A stretch of DNA of 64,000 bases from Tepidanaerobacter acetatoxydans Re1 (GTDB lineage: Bacteria; Bacillota; Thermosediminibacteria; Thermosediminibacterales; Tepidanaerobacteraceae): positions 810,501 through 874,500 of the forward strand of contig NC_019954.2 of NCBI RefSeq assembly GCF_000328765.2, given 5' to 3'. The position numbers and the translations under genes were made by a program. Below are positions 41,976 to 51,504 of this stretch, in pieces. The number at the start of each line of letters is the position of its first letter. Position 1 is the stretch's first letter. The notes under the pieces were generated by a model, which was given only the letters and a program-made list of their open reading frames with translations, ran no database searches and was not told the origin of the DNA.

Positions 41976-42500
41976 ATGAAAAAACTTTCTACAAAACAAC
42001 TAGTGTATCTGTCCTTTTTGGTTGCCCTTAACATTGTACTGTCGAGGGTTGCAAGTATCAGAATAAACATTGGTACAGTTGAGGGGATAAGGATAGGTTT
42101 TGGAGCTTTTCCAACTATCTTTGCAGGTATCGTGTTTGGGCCGTTTGCCGGAGGAATAGTAGGTGCATTAGGGGATTTTCTGGGATTTTTCATAAATCCA
42201 ACCGGATTTTATTTCCCGCCGATTACTCTTTCAGCAGCTCTCGGCGGTATAATACCCGCCCTTATATTGCAGACCTTCTTTAAACAGCAAAATCAATCCC
42301 TCTGGCAATATATAATAGCCATTGGGATAGGCCAAGTTATAACATCGGTTATCTTAACACCGTACTTTTTACAGCTTGGCTTTAACATACCTTTCTTTGT
42401 CACACTGCCGGCAAGAATAATTGCACAGACAATCAACGTCCCGCTTTATTCTTTTTTGACTCTGGCAATTAAAAAGAAAGCAGATGTGATATTAAACTAA
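41976..42500 (+). CDS. folT: ECF transporter S component, folate-specific (FolT-like)
   Basis: 174 residues with six hydrophobic helices, the size of ECF substrate-binding S components. N-terminal KQLVYLSFLVALNIVLSRVASIRI is the usual start that docks to the EcfT coupling module. RIGFGAFPTIFAGIVFGPFAGGIVGALGDFLGFFI is conserved in FolT. The THF riboswitch upstream and the adjacent THF-consuming hut genes support folate as substrate. No EcfA or EcfT genes are nearby, so it must share a remote energising module. Confidence 0.9.
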   Translation: MKKLSTKQLVYLSFLVALNIVLSRVASIRINIGTVEGIRIGFGAFPTIFAGIVFGPFAGGIVGALGDFLGFFINPTGFYFPPITLSAALGGIIPALILQTFFKQQNQSLWQYIIAIGIGQVITSVILTPYFLQLGFNIPFFVTLPARIIAQTINVPLYSFLTLAIKKKADVILN

Positions 42501-42523
42501 AGCCCCTAATAGGGGCTTTTTTT
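42500..42523 (+). terminator. Intrinsic terminator of folT
   Basis: AAGCCCCT (42500-42507), loop AAT, AGGGGCTT (42511-42518), then a T-run to 42523. Confidence 0.92.
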
Positions 42524-42571
42524 ATATGGAACACGTCGGATAAATAAAAGTTATTATCAGCTGTCCAGTTA

Positions 42572-42628
42572 TCTCATATTCCGATTTACCTGCGTAGGTA
42601 GAAAATCGGTTGACCTTACAAGTGGACA
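42572..42628 (+). ncRNA. Nested stem structure, candidate small RNA or DNA site
   Basis: TGTCCA (42572-42577) pairs with TGGACA (42623-42628). Inside, CCGATTT (42581-42587) pairs with AAATCGG (42603-42609), with ACCT-GCGT-AGGT at its tip. The three collinear stems have no gene attached. The hairpin at 42697-42720 could be its terminator. Confidence 0.3.
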
Positions 42629-42661
42629 TCCTTTTCTTATATGCTTTGGATGCTCTGCACC

Positions 42662-42787
42662 ATGCTAATGTATAATGAAAACAAAAATGATATGTTAAAG
42701 CAGCTATGGATTGCTGCTTTTTCTGCTATCATTGTGGCTTTTATCGGTTTATGTAGGGGCTTCTCCAAAATCATTGCCATAAGCTAA
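42662..42787 (+). CDS. Possible 41-residue membrane peptide
   Basis: ATG 42662 opens 41 codons to TAA 42785-42787. The product has a polar start (MYNENKNDMLKQ), a hydrophobic helix (LWIAAFSAIIVAFIGLC) and a short basic tail. The ribosome site is weak. The hairpin 42697-42720 lies within it. It could be a remnant of a larger membrane protein. Confidence 0.25.
   Translation: MLMYNENKNDMLKQLWIAAFSAIIVAFIGLCRGFSKIIAIS
42697..42723 (+). terminator. Hairpin with T-run
   Basis: AAAGCAGC (42697-42704) pairs with GCTGCTTT (42713-42720), followed by TT. It is shaped as an intrinsic terminator but lies inside a short open frame. Confidence 0.5.
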
Positions 42788-43086
42788 ACTATCTTAAAAA
42801 GCCATGTGATGACTTTACAATATTCAAGTCAAACATAAAAAGTTTGAAAGTAAAAAAATAAGCTCAAAAAATCTTCCAAAAGATTATATTAATTTGTTAC
42901 ATTGCATAATTTTAATGTAGGAGGTTAATTTCGACCCAGAAGTGCAATATATTTTTTTTGATTATAATTAAGCATGCTGCATGTGTTGACAATAAATTTA
43001 TAAAAAGAGGATTTTTGCATTAGAATTAAACTTTAAAAGGTACAATTTTCTTGAGAATAAGTGACATACAAGTTGGGAGAATAAAT

Positions 43087-43251
43087 ATGCCGCTTAAAAA
43101 ATCAGTTGAAGTATTTGAGGAAAGGACTATTGAAGAAGTTCTAAAGCTGCACAAGGTGAACATAGAAAAAACGATGAAAAGCCTTGGAATCGGCAAGACC
43201 ATATTTTATGAAAATATTTTTAAAATCAAGTTATTTTGCCGTCGCAAATAA
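43087..43251 (+). CDS. Orphan Fis-type (HTH_8) DNA-binding fragment
   Basis: 54 residues from ATG 43087 with GGGAGA at 43075-43080. The sequence TIEEVLKLHKVNIEKTMKSLGIGKTIFYENIF is the C-terminal Fis-like helix-turn-helix of sigma-54-dependent activators (the LGI-TTFYEN pattern). AAA+ and receiver domains are absent upstream. It is either a truncated enhancer-binding protein or a free-standing small DNA-binding protein. It ends 17 bases before the oppA start, so it would be cotranscribed with opp. Confidence 0.6.
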   Translation: MPLKKSVEVFEERTIEEVLKLHKVNIEKTMKSLGIGKTIFYENIFKIKLFCRRK

Positions 43252-43268
43252 AAAAGGGGGGTTAAAAT

Positions 43269-45122
43269 ATGTTTAAAACTAGGAGATTAGCAGTGCTTAC
43301 GGTTGTTTTGTTGGCGTTATCTTTAGTTGTAACCGGATGCTCATCAGGAGTCAAAGAAGATGCAGCTACTGAAAAAGATGAATATTCTACAGTTTACTCA
43401 GGAGAAATCACAACTTTGAATTACTTGATTACTTCGACTACGTCAGAATTTGCATTAGCTGCTAATATGGTAGATACCTTAATCGATTATGACAAGTATG
43501 GTGTGGTGCAGCCGTGTCTAGCAACAGAATGGAATGTTTCGGAGGACAAACTGGTTTGGACGTTTAAACTTCGCAAGGGTGTGAAATGGTTTACACATGA
43601 CGGTAAAGAGTATGCAGAAGTTACGGCACAAGATTTTGTAGATGCTATGAAGTATATACTGGATCAGGCCCATGGATCACAAACCGCAAATATAGCGTAT
43701 AGGGTTATCAAAAATGCTGAAAAATTTTATAACGGCGAAATCACAGACTTTGATGAAGTCGGAGTAAAAGCTGTTGATGACTATATCCTTGAATATACCT
43801 TAGAGAAGCCCATACCATATTTCTTGTCAATGCTCACATATGTGTGTTTCTTCCCGGTTAACGGGCAGTTTTTAGAAGAAGTCAAGGATAAATTCGGCAC
43901 AGACAATGTCAACTTTTTATACAATGGTGCATACATAATGGAAACATTTGAACCGCAAACAAAGAGAGTTTTAGTGGCAAATGAGAATTACTGGGATAAA
44001 GATAATGTGCATATTAAAAAGCTAAATTATATATATAACAAAGAGGCAGCAACCTTGGCACCGGAATTATTTTTACGCGGTGACATCGATTATGCCGATA
44101 TACCGTCATCAGTGCTTGATGAATGGATGAAAGATTCAGAAAAGAAAGACCTGATTCGGCCTAATAGAACCAACTTTTACACTTATTTTTATGCCTTAAA
44201 TTTCAATCCTCATTTTGCGGAGGAATATGAGCCTGAAAATTGGAAAACAGCAGTTAATAATGTGAACTTTCGTAAATCTATATTTCATGCCTTTGACCGG
44301 AAAGCTGCAATGCTTACTTCAGAACCTTATAACCCGGAATACAGATTTAATAATAGCATAACACCAAAGAACTTTGTAGATTTAAACGGCACCGATTATA
44401 CCCGGCTTAACGGGCTGGCTGAATTTTCAAACACAGATTCCTTTAATAGAGACATAGCGCTTGAATACAAAGAAAAAGCCGTGACTGAACTAAAGGGAAA
44501 GGCAATGTTTCCTATAAAAATTTTAATGCCGTATAATACAGGTGTTACTGAATGGACAAATCGTGCTCAAGTAGTGGAGCAGCAGCTTGAGAATCTTCTT
44601 GGCACAGACTATATTGATGTAATCATTGAGCCTTATCCGCCTACGGGATTTTTAGATGCAACAAGGCGCTCAGGAAATTATGCTCTGCTTGAATGTAATT
44701 GGGGTCCGGATTATGCAGATCCCGAAACATACACAGACCCCTTTAGTCCTGACAGTAACTATAACTGGCCTCAAATGGCTCAAGGTTATACAGAAGCTAA
44801 TGGAAAAACTAAATATGAAAATATGGTAGATAGCGCAAAGACAGAATTGCTTGATATTGAAGAGCGGTACACTTTATTTGCCGAAGCTGAAGCATTTTTA
44901 ATAGAACAGGCATTTGTTATTCCTTATTCGGTTGGTGGCGGAGGTTATTCCGCATCTCGCCTGAATCCTTTCGAATCACCTTATTCGCCATTTGGTGTTT
45001 CAAGCGAAAGATTTAAGGGGCAGAAAATTCTCGATAAACCTATGAATACCGAGGAGTTTAATGCTGAACTTGAAAGATGGGAGAAAGAGAGGGCGGAATC
45101 ACTAAAAAAGGCGGCACAATAA
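43269..45122 (+). CDS. oppA: Peptide ABC transporter substrate-binding lipoprotein (SBP family 5)
   Basis: 617 residues. The lipoprotein signal ends VVTGCSSG (lipid Cys at about residue 24). The SBP_bac_5 (OppA/DppA) fold has KLVWTFKLRKGVKWFTHDGKEY, an AQDFVDAMKY segment and NWGPDYADPETYTDPFS, typical of the peptide-binding cleft. It captures oligopeptides outside the membrane for OppBCDF. Start ATG after GGGGGG. A perfect 36-base palindrome follows before oppB. Actual ligand unknown. Confidence 0.92.
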   Translation: MFKTRRLAVLTVVLLALSLVVTGCSSGVKEDAATEKDEYSTVYSGEITTLNYLITSTTSEFALAANMVDTLIDYDKYGVVQPCLATEWNVSEDKLVWTFKLRKGVKWFTHDGKEYAEVTAQDFVDAMKYILDQAHGSQTANIAYRVIKNAEKFYNGEITDFDEVGVKAVDDYILEYTLEKPIPYFLSMLTYVCFFPVNGQFLEEVKDKFGTDNVNFLYNGAYIMETFEPQTKRVLVANENYWDKDNVHIKKLNYIYNKEAATLAPELFLRGDIDYADIPSSVLDEWMKDSEKKDLIRPNRTNFYTYFYALNFNPHFAEEYEPENWKTAVNNVNFRKSIFHAFDRKAAMLTSEPYNPEYRFNNSITPKNFVDLNGTDYTRLNGLAEFSNTDSFNRDIALEYKEKAVTELKGKAMFPIKILMPYNTGVTEWTNRAQVVEQQLENLLGTDYIDVIIEPYPPTGFLDATRRSGNYALLECNWGPDYADPETYTDPFSPDSNYNWPQMAQGYTEANGKTKYENMVDSAKTELLDIEERYTLFAEAEAFLIEQAFVIPYSVGGGGYSASRLNPFESPYSPFGVSSERFKGQKILDKPMNTEEFNAELERWEKERAESLKKAAQ

Positions 45123-45162
45123 CAAAATTGGCTTGTAATAAATTATATTACTTAATTAAAGG

Positions 45163-45198
45163 CAATTGAAGGACTATTTTAAAATAGTCCTTCAATTG
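45163..45198 (+). promoter_or_regulatory. Perfect 36-base palindrome between oppA and oppB
   Basis: Bases 45163-45180 are the exact reverse complement of 45181-45198 (core GACTATTTTAAAATAGTC). In RNA the stem is about 15-16 bp. No T-run follows, and oppB starts 63 bases later, so it probably stabilises oppA mRNA while letting some transcripts through. Confidence 0.85.
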
Positions 45199-45260
45199 TA
45201 CTAAAGACAGTGAATTAATTTTTATACAAAGATGTACTTTGGCCAAGGAGGGTTGATGAT

Positions 45261-46205
45261 ATGTTAAAGTACTCACTGAAAAGGTTATTACGCTCATTTT
45301 TTACACTAATAATTGTCATAACCGTAGTTTTTCTTCTTATGCGACTAATGCCTGAAGAGGGGTATTTTGGAGACAATTATGAAAAGCTTGATGAGGCACA
45401 AAGAGAAGCAATATTAACCAATATAGGACTTAGAGATCCGCTGCATATCCAGCTAAAAAACTTCTATACATCTCTTTTATCCGGAGATCTTGGAACTTCA
45501 ATAATATACAGGCCTAAAATGCCTATAATTGATATTGTAAAAACTAAAATGCCTTATTCAGTATATTTTGGACTTGCGGCAATGGCACTTTCGCTTGTAT
45601 TTGGCATTACATTGGGTATAGCTATGGCTCGAAGTAAGAATAAATTTTGGGATAAATTTGGTACCGGCTACATTGTCATCATAAATGCTGTTCCGGCAGC
45701 GGTATACTACTTATTTTTTCAATTGTACTGTTCAGATATCTTCAAACTCCCAATATTATTTAATGCAGATAATCCAAAGAGCTGGATATTGCCTGCAGTT
45801 TCCATGTCTCTTGGCGGCTCTGCATCATATGCTATGTGGATGCGACGGTATATGGTGGATGAACTGAATAAAGACTATGTTAAACTTGCGCGAGCCAAAG
45901 GGCTTAGAAGTAAAAAAATTATGACAAACCATGTTTTAAAAAATGCATTTGTACCTATGGCTCAGTACTTGCCGGCTTCTATATTATTTACTATATCAGG
46001 TTCTATATATATCGAATCCCTTTATTCGATTCCAGGCATGGGAGGATTGCTTGTAGATGCCATTCAAAGGCAAGACAATCCCCTAGTTCAAGCACTGGTT
46101 CTTATATATTCGTCAATAGGCATAATAGGACTTTTCCTGGGAGATATCTTGATGGTTTTGCTTGATCCGCGCATAAAATTGGATAAAGGGGAAGGTGCCA
46201 GATAA
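45261..46205 (+). CDS. oppB: Peptide ABC transporter permease OppB/DppB
   Basis: 314 residues with six membrane helices. The first (SLKRLLRSFFTLIIVITVVFLLMRLMP) is followed by a large external loop, as in DppB-type permeases. The coupling motif YVKLARAKGLRSKKIMTNHVLKNA contacts the ATPases. C-terminal SLYSIPGMGGLLVDAIQRQDNP is conserved. AAGGAGGG precedes the ATG. It overlaps oppC by one base (TAATG). Confidence 0.93.
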   Translation: MLKYSLKRLLRSFFTLIIVITVVFLLMRLMPEEGYFGDNYEKLDEAQREAILTNIGLRDPLHIQLKNFYTSLLSGDLGTSIIYRPKMPIIDIVKTKMPYSVYFGLAAMALSLVFGITLGIAMARSKNKFWDKFGTGYIVIINAVPAAVYYLFFQLYCSDIFKLPILFNADNPKSWILPAVSMSLGGSASYAMWMRRYMVDELNKDYVKLARAKGLRSKKIMTNHVLKNAFVPMAQYLPASILFTISGSIYIESLYSIPGMGGLLVDAIQRQDNPLVQALVLIYSSIGIIGLFLGDILMVLLDPRIKLDKGEGAR

Positions 46206-47173
46206 TGTATAATACAAAAATCAATAATTTAGAAGATAAAATTGACGAATCATTATTTGTGTTTGCCGAATATGATGAATCGGAAGCAGAACGCATCGGA
46301 TACTCCAATTATTCATATTGGCGTTCAACATTTCAAGTATTTAGAAAAAATAAAGTCGCTATGTTCTTTTTGAAGATTATAATAGTCCTTCTTGCATTTA
46401 CAATTATACAGCCTTATTTACCGAATCAAAAATCACCGACCAAAATTTATCTTGATCCAAACACAAATATGCAATTGAGGAACCAACCTCCAAACATTGA
46501 GTTTTGGTTTGGAACAAATTCAATAGGCCAGGATTTATGGTCGCGTATATGGAGCGGGACGCGCACATCACTTTTTATTGGGCTGTTAGTGGCAATTTGG
46601 GATGCCATTATCGGTATTACGGTAGGGGCGCTGTGGGGATATGTGAGAAGACTTGATGCACTAATTACAGAAATATACAATGTTATGGATAATATACCGA
46701 CTACCATTATTCAAGTTCTTTTTGCCTATATACTGCGCCCAAGCATAAAAACCTTGGTTTTTGCCATGTGTATAACTGGCTGGTTAGGAACTGCTCGATT
46801 TATACGCAATCAAATAGTTATTATAAGAGACAGAGAATACAACCTGGCTTCACGATGCTTGGGTACTCCCACCAAAAGAATCATAACCAGAAACTTGCTT
46901 CCATATTTAATTTCAGTCATCATGCTCAGAATGGCGCTGGCCATTCCTACAGCCATCGGTTCGGAAGTATTTTTGACTTATATAGGCCTGGGACTGCCTG
47001 TAAGTATTCCATCATTGGGCAACTTGGTAAATGAAGGCAGACTAGTTATGATGGTTTCGTCGCTAAGATATCAATTAATATTTCCGGCAATAGTTCTTTC
47101 CTTGATAACCATATCCTTTTATATAATCGGAAATGCTTTTGCAGATGCGGCTGATCCGAAAACTCATGTTTAG
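46205..47173 (+). CDS. oppC: Peptide ABC transporter permease OppC/DppC
   Basis: 322 residues. The cytoplasmic N-terminal tail (about 55 residues) is characteristic of OppC. Six helices follow, with FGTNSIGQDLWSRIWSGTRTSLFIG after the first external loop and the coupling segment YNLASRCLGTPTKRIITRNLLP. ATG overlaps the oppB stop, so translation is coupled. Forms the heterodimeric channel with OppB. Confidence 0.93.
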   Translation: MYNTKINNLEDKIDESLFVFAEYDESEAERIGYSNYSYWRSTFQVFRKNKVAMFFLKIIIVLLAFTIIQPYLPNQKSPTKIYLDPNTNMQLRNQPPNIEFWFGTNSIGQDLWSRIWSGTRTSLFIGLLVAIWDAIIGITVGALWGYVRRLDALITEIYNVMDNIPTTIIQVLFAYILRPSIKTLVFAMCITGWLGTARFIRNQIVIIRDREYNLASRCLGTPTKRIITRNLLPYLISVIMLRMALAIPTAIGSEVFLTYIGLGLPVSIPSLGNLVNEGRLVMMVSSLRYQLIFPAIVLSLITISFYIIGNAFADAADPKTHV

Positions 47174-47184
47174 GAGGGATAAAG

Positions 47185-48234
47185 GTGTCAGACAAAGATA
47201 TAATAATGGTGGTTCAAAATTTGGTGGTCAAATTTGAACTGAGAGGAAGAACTTTAACTGCTATAAGAGAGGCGTCCCTTGACCTTCATAAAGGAGAAAG
47301 CCTTGCCATAGTGGGTGAGTCTGGAGCGGGAAAATCGGTTCTTACCAAGACTTTCATGGGACTTCTTGATGATAATGGGTGGGTGGATTCAGGAAGTATA
47401 ATATATAAGGGGGAAGACTTAGTAAAATTTAAGACAGAAAATGATTGGCTGAGAATCAGGGGCAAAGAAATTGCCATAGTATTTCAAGAACCAATGACTT
47501 CATTAAACCCACTCAAAACTATAGGAAGCCAGATAGAAGAAGCAATAGTGCTTCACCGAGGTTTAAGAGGCAAAGAAGCTAAAAAACTTGTAGTGGAAAT
47601 GCTCAGAGATGTAGGAATAGCAGAACCGGAAAAAAGATATTGTCAATATCCTCATGAATTTTCCGGAGGCATGAGACAGAGGGTGGTTATAGCTATAGCC
47701 ATAGCAAGCAATCCCCAAATACTTATTTGCGACGAGCCTACGACGGCTTTAGATGTGACTATACAGGCGCAAATTCTTAGACTTTTGAAAAATATAAAAG
47801 AGAAATATGAACTTACAATAATATATATTACGCATGATTTAGGTGTAGTGGCAAATGTAGCAGACAGAGTAGCTGTTATGTATGCCGGCGATATCATTGA
47901 GATAGGAACCTGTGAAGAAATTTTTTATGACCCAAGACATCCCTATACATGGGCGCTGCTTTTATCACTGCCGCAACTTGGAACTAAGGGAGAAAAGCTT
48001 CATTCAATAAAAGGTACGCCGCCAAATTTGTTTAATGAAATAAAAGGCGATGCTTTTGCACCTAGAAATCCAAAGGCACTTAAAATTGATTTTATAAAGA
48101 GGCCTCCCTATTTTTCTGTAAGCCCGACTCATAAAGTTAAGACGTGGCTGCTTGATCCCAGGGCTCCAAAAGTAGAACCGCCTGAGTTCATCAAAAAGCT
48201 TTGCTCCCGGCGGAGGGTTAGTGCCAATGAATAA
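47185..48234 (+). CDS. oppD: Peptide ABC transporter ATPase OppD/DppD
   Basis: 349 residues; GTG start with GGAGGG upstream. Walker [11 protein letters not shown]-loop [10 protein letters not shown], signature FSGGMRQRV, Walker [13 protein letters not shown] and switch His in [10 protein letters not shown]. The C-terminal oligopeptide_HPY-type extension carries [16 protein letters not shown]. This extension normally holds a [4Fe-4S] Cys cluster in DppD; here the usual Cys residues are largely missing. Pairs with OppF. Confidence 0.93.
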   Translation: MSDKDIIMVVQNLVVKFELRGRTLTAIREASLDLHKGESLAIVGESGAGKSVLTKTFMGLLDDNGWVDSGSIIYKGEDLVKFKTENDWLRIRGKEIAIVFQEPMTSLNPLKTIGSQIEEAIVLHRGLRGKEAKKLVVEMLRDVGIAEPEKRYCQYPHEFSGGMRQRVVIAIAIASNPQILICDEPTTALDVTIQAQILRLLKNIKEKYELTIIYITHDLGVVANVADRVAVMYAGDIIEIGTCEEIFYDPRHPYTWALLLSLPQLGTKGEKLHSIKGTPPNLFNEIKGDAFAPRNPKALKIDFIKRPPYFSVSPTHKVKTWLLDPRAPKVEPPEFIKKLCSRRRVSANE

Positions 48235-49213
48235 TATAAGCAAAAAAGTCATACTGGAAATAAAAAACTTGCGTGTAGAATTTGGAGTAAAAAAGAAAAA
48301 AATTGCAGCTGTAGATGATGTGAGCTTTTGTATTTATAAAGGCGAAACTTTTGGGCTTGTAGGCGAATCGGGGTCAGGCAAAACTACCATCGGAAGAGCT
48401 ATAATGCGGATAAACGAGTTAGCCGGTGGCAAGATATTTTTTAAAGGCCAAAAAATAAGCGGAAAAATCAGCAAAGAACTGGACAAAGAACTGACAAAGA
48501 AAATCCAAATGATTTTCCAAGATCCTGTTGCTTCTTTAAATGAAAGGGCAAAAGTTGATTATATAGTGTCAGAAGGTCTTTACAATATTAAAAATTACAA
48601 GAGTGAAGAAGAAAGAAGGGAAAAAGTTGCAAAAGCGCTTTTAGATGTAGGACTGCTGCCTGAGTTTGCCGACAGATTTCCCCACGAGTTTTCAGGAGGT
48701 CAGCGACAGCGGATAGGCATTGCAAGGGCACTTGTTATGGGACCGGAATTTATTATTGCAGATGAGCCAATATCAGCCCTAGACGTTTCTATTCGAGCTC
48801 AAGTACTAAATTTACTCTCTGAACTGCAGAAAAAGAAAGGATTAACCTATCTGTTTATTACACATGACTTATCTGTTGCAAGATTTATAACCGATAGAAT
48901 AGCCGTTATTCGAAAAGGTAAGATGGTTGAACTGGCAGATACGGAACAGCTGTTTACCCGCCCTTATCACCGCTATACTAAAGCTTTGCTGTCGGCTATT
49001 CCAATTCCTGATCCGGCAAGAGAAAAACAAAAAGCGTTGCAAGTGTATGATCCTTGCTGTCATGATTATGCAAATAATCCCCCCGGGTGGTCGGAGGTTG
49101 AACCGGGGCATTTTGTCCTGGCGAATCAGAAGGAATTAGAAGAATATAAAGCACAGTATGCAAAAGCCCAAAGAGGGAATACAAACAGAAGGTCATGCGA
49201 CAAAAACCGCTAA
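48221..49213 (+). CDS. oppF: Peptide ABC transporter ATPase OppF/DppF
   Basis: 330 residues. Walker [11 protein letters not shown]-loop [10 protein letters not shown], signature FSGGQRQRI, Walker [13 protein letters not shown] and switch FITHDLSVA. The C-terminal segment [19 protein letters not shown] and [13 protein letters not shown] are typical of OppF. GTG 48221 and ATG 48227 are both compatible with GGAGG at 48211-48216; the gene overlaps oppD by 14 bases. No terminator is visible after it. Confidence 0.93.
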   Translation: MPMNNISKKVILEIKNLRVEFGVKKKKIAAVDDVSFCIYKGETFGLVGESGSGKTTIGRAIMRINELAGGKIFFKGQKISGKISKELDKELTKKIQMIFQDPVASLNERAKVDYIVSEGLYNIKNYKSEEERREKVAKALLDVGLLPEFADRFPHEFSGGQRQRIGIARALVMGPEFIIADEPISALDVSIRAQVLNLLSELQKKKGLTYLFITHDLSVARFITDRIAVIRKGKMVELADTEQLFTRPYHRYTKALLSAIPIPDPAREKQKALQVYDPCCHDYANNPPGWSEVEPGHFVLANQKELEEYKAQYAKAQRGNTNRRSCDKNR

Positions 49214-49386
49214 TATAGCTTACAGAAAAGCTGTTGTACTACTTTCCGGAATTACGAGCGGAAAAAATGCTGCGAGATAGTTTTTTCAAATGGGATGGTA
49301 GGGATTGTACAAGTAATTTAAGGACTAAACCCTTCATAAATCAATTGCTAATATCATAAAAATTATAGGAGAAGAAGGTGAGATAG

Positions 49387-51504
49387 GTGGAATTATTCAG
49401 GACGGAAGAAGTGATCTGGGAGAAAAATTATCAAAAAGATGTCCAAGTATCTGTCGATTTAAAACCTGCTCCTATAAAAATTACAGATATTATTTCACAC
49501 GTTATAAATGTAAATTATACACTAAATGAAGGTGCCATAATAATCTCTGCAATTCTAGAGATTGATTTATATTTTTTAGATAAAGAAGGCAAGATACATT
49601 TTTGCAATATTGAAAAACCGTTGGAATATGGAATACTCCCGGAAAAGATTATAAAAGATATGAATTTTTATATAATATGTCACAGTGAACAACAAAGCCA
49701 ACATTTATCAGGGAATTTACTTACCTTAAACCTATTTGTTAATATAGGGTTGCAAGGTGTTATTGAAAAGAATTGTTCCCCTTTCCCGCCTAAAAGGTTT
49801 GAAAAAGAAAAAATAACGACATTTAAAGTCATGGGAGAAAAAAGAGAGCATGCAACATTGAAAAGCACGTTCGAAAAACAGGATTGCCAACATATAATAA
49901 TTATGAAACCTCATCTAAGCGAAGCTAATTTCAGAGTGCTGCGCAGTGCTGTAATGCTTGAAGGTGAAGTAACTGTTGAAGTGTTTTATTTGAGTACTCA
50001 AGGGATAGAAAAATACGGCACTATTGCCGTCCCGATAGAGAAAATAGTATCATTTGCCGAAGCTGAACCCAATCAAACGGCCAGAATAACTGTGGATTAT
50101 ATAGATATTTATTACAAGCCCTGCGGGAAAAACAATTGTTATGATGTAATAATTACTCTGGAATATATGATTAAGATTCTAAAAAAAGCAGAGAGTCAGG
50201 TTATTACAGACTTCAATGAACCGGGATATGAGGTTGTAAAAGAAGAATTTTTATTAAAAGAGGTTATAACTGAAGGTGAGTTTGCTTTTTTGGAACAAAA
50301 GTCTTTTTTATTCGAATCCAGCATTAAGTGTATTGTGGACTTACAGGGAAAAATAGAGAGTATATCTCATACCGTCGAGGGAGGCAGATTAGTAGTAGAT
50401 GGCATTATTGGTTTGGAAATTATCTATGCGGATGAACGGCTAAAGCATATGTATAAGTACATTCAAATTGACTTTAGTAATAGTTATTTGCTGGCACAAA
50501 TTGTTGAAGGAACTATTTTTGATATAAATGTAAATATAATCCATCTTTCAGGAGCATTAAAAGATGAAACTATTATGATAAAAGCTCTGATAGAAGTCGC
50601 CTTTTCCGGCAGCATTAGACGGCAGGCAACTGTGGTGACGGATGTGCTTCCCCGGGATCAGATATTACAAGAACTTGTAAGTGTAGAAAAGATATTAGAG
50701 TCAAAGACTATTGATTTTACTGAAAAATATGAAATAAATATTGACAGGGATTTAAAGGAAATAGAAGATGTGAAATCAGAAATAGATTTTTTAGATGTTG
50801 TTATATTAGATTACAGATTCCTGATTCAAGGAACGCTTAATGTAGATATATATTACATCGGAACAGATGATATAGTACACTGCCAAAAAAGCATAGTACC
50901 TGTCGGAATATTGGGCAGTGTTGTTAATGGTGATACCGGTATGCAAATAAGAGTAAACCCCAAAATTTGTCATGTATCAATAGGAGCTAAGAAATCATCA
51001 TCTGTTCAACTGCTTTTTTCTTTAAGTTTTGCTATAGAAGCAACAAAGCAGGAAGATATTTATTTAGTGACAGGGGTAAGAACTGAGTCTGCAGGAAATT
51101 ATCGGCAAGTTTATTTTAACAAATATGTATTCAATATTAACCATACTATGCCGCTTATCTCACCTGCACTTTTCATTAGAGATATAAAGGTTATCCCAAA
51201 CAAAAAGCGATATGAACAACATGCTGATGGCTTATGGGCGGTAGGAAAGCTTTATTTTGATATAGTGTATACAGGCAAAGATAAGTATGTGTACCAGGAT
51301 TTTGATGAATTAGATTTTAGGTTTCACATCAAAGACGAGTTAAACATTTATAAAGGCGATTTCGATTTAGAAATCTTACCTTCTAAAGTTTTTATGACAT
51401 CTGAAGGCCAAATGCTAGAATCAGAATTTCAATTGACAATAAAAACATATCACTGGGAAAATTGTGATGTAGGGAGTGACCCAATTGATACAAAAAGCAC
51501 GTGA
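49387..51504 (+). CDS. Multi-SPOCS (DUF3794) protein A
   Basis: 705 residues built from about five divergent SPOCS domains (PF12673, known from the clostridial spore protein SipL). Each domain has the beta pattern ending in a variant of IIQGTLNVDIYYIGTDDIVH, here best conserved at about residues 475-500. No signal peptide, membrane helix or LysM is visible, so it could be cytoplasmic or deposited on a forespore. GTG start after AAGGTGAG. It overlaps the next gene by about 20 bases. It is divergent in sequence from the two large SPOCS proteins on the minus strand. Function unknown; a structural coat-like role is inferred. Confidence 0.75.
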   Translation: MELFRTEEVIWEKNYQKDVQVSVDLKPAPIKITDIISHVINVNYTLNEGAIIISAILEIDLYFLDKEGKIHFCNIEKPLEYGILPEKIIKDMNFYIICHSEQQSQHLSGNLLTLNLFVNIGLQGVIEKNCSPFPPKRFEKEKITTFKVMGEKREHATLKSTFEKQDCQHIIIMKPHLSEANFRVLRSAVMLEGEVTVEVFYLSTQGIEKYGTIAVPIEKIVSFAEAEPNQTARITVDYIDIYYKPCGKNNCYDVIITLEYMIKILKKAESQVITDFNEPGYEVVKEEFLLKEVITEGEFAFLEQKSFLFESSIKCIVDLQGKIESISHTVEGGRLVVDGIIGLEIIYADERLKHMYKYIQIDFSNSYLLAQIVEGTIFDINVNIIHLSGALKDETIMIKALIEVAFSGSIRRQATVVTDVLPRDQILQELVSVEKILESKTIDFTEKYEINIDRDLKEIEDVKSEIDFLDVVILDYRFLIQGTLNVDIYYIGTDDIVHCQKSIVPVGILGSVVNGDTGMQIRVNPKICHVSIGAKKSSSVQLLFSLSFAIEATKQEDIYLVTGVRTESAGNYRQVYFNKYVFNINHTMPLISPALFIRDIKVIPNKKRYEQHADGLWAVGKLYFDIVYTGKDKYVYQDFDELDFRFHIKDELNIYKGDFDLEILPSKVFMTSEGQMLESEFQLTIKTYHWENCDVGSDPIDTKST

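Larger units (their letters stand above)
42524..43086. other. Gene-poor stretch between folT and opp locus
   Basis: About 560 bases with no clear gene. It contains a nested structured element (42572-42628), a hairpin with a T-run (42697-42723) overlapping a 41-codon frame, an orphan AGGAGG (near 42921) with no start behind it, and a TTGACA box near 42985 without a good -10 partner. It may be a decayed gene region. Confidence 0.4.
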
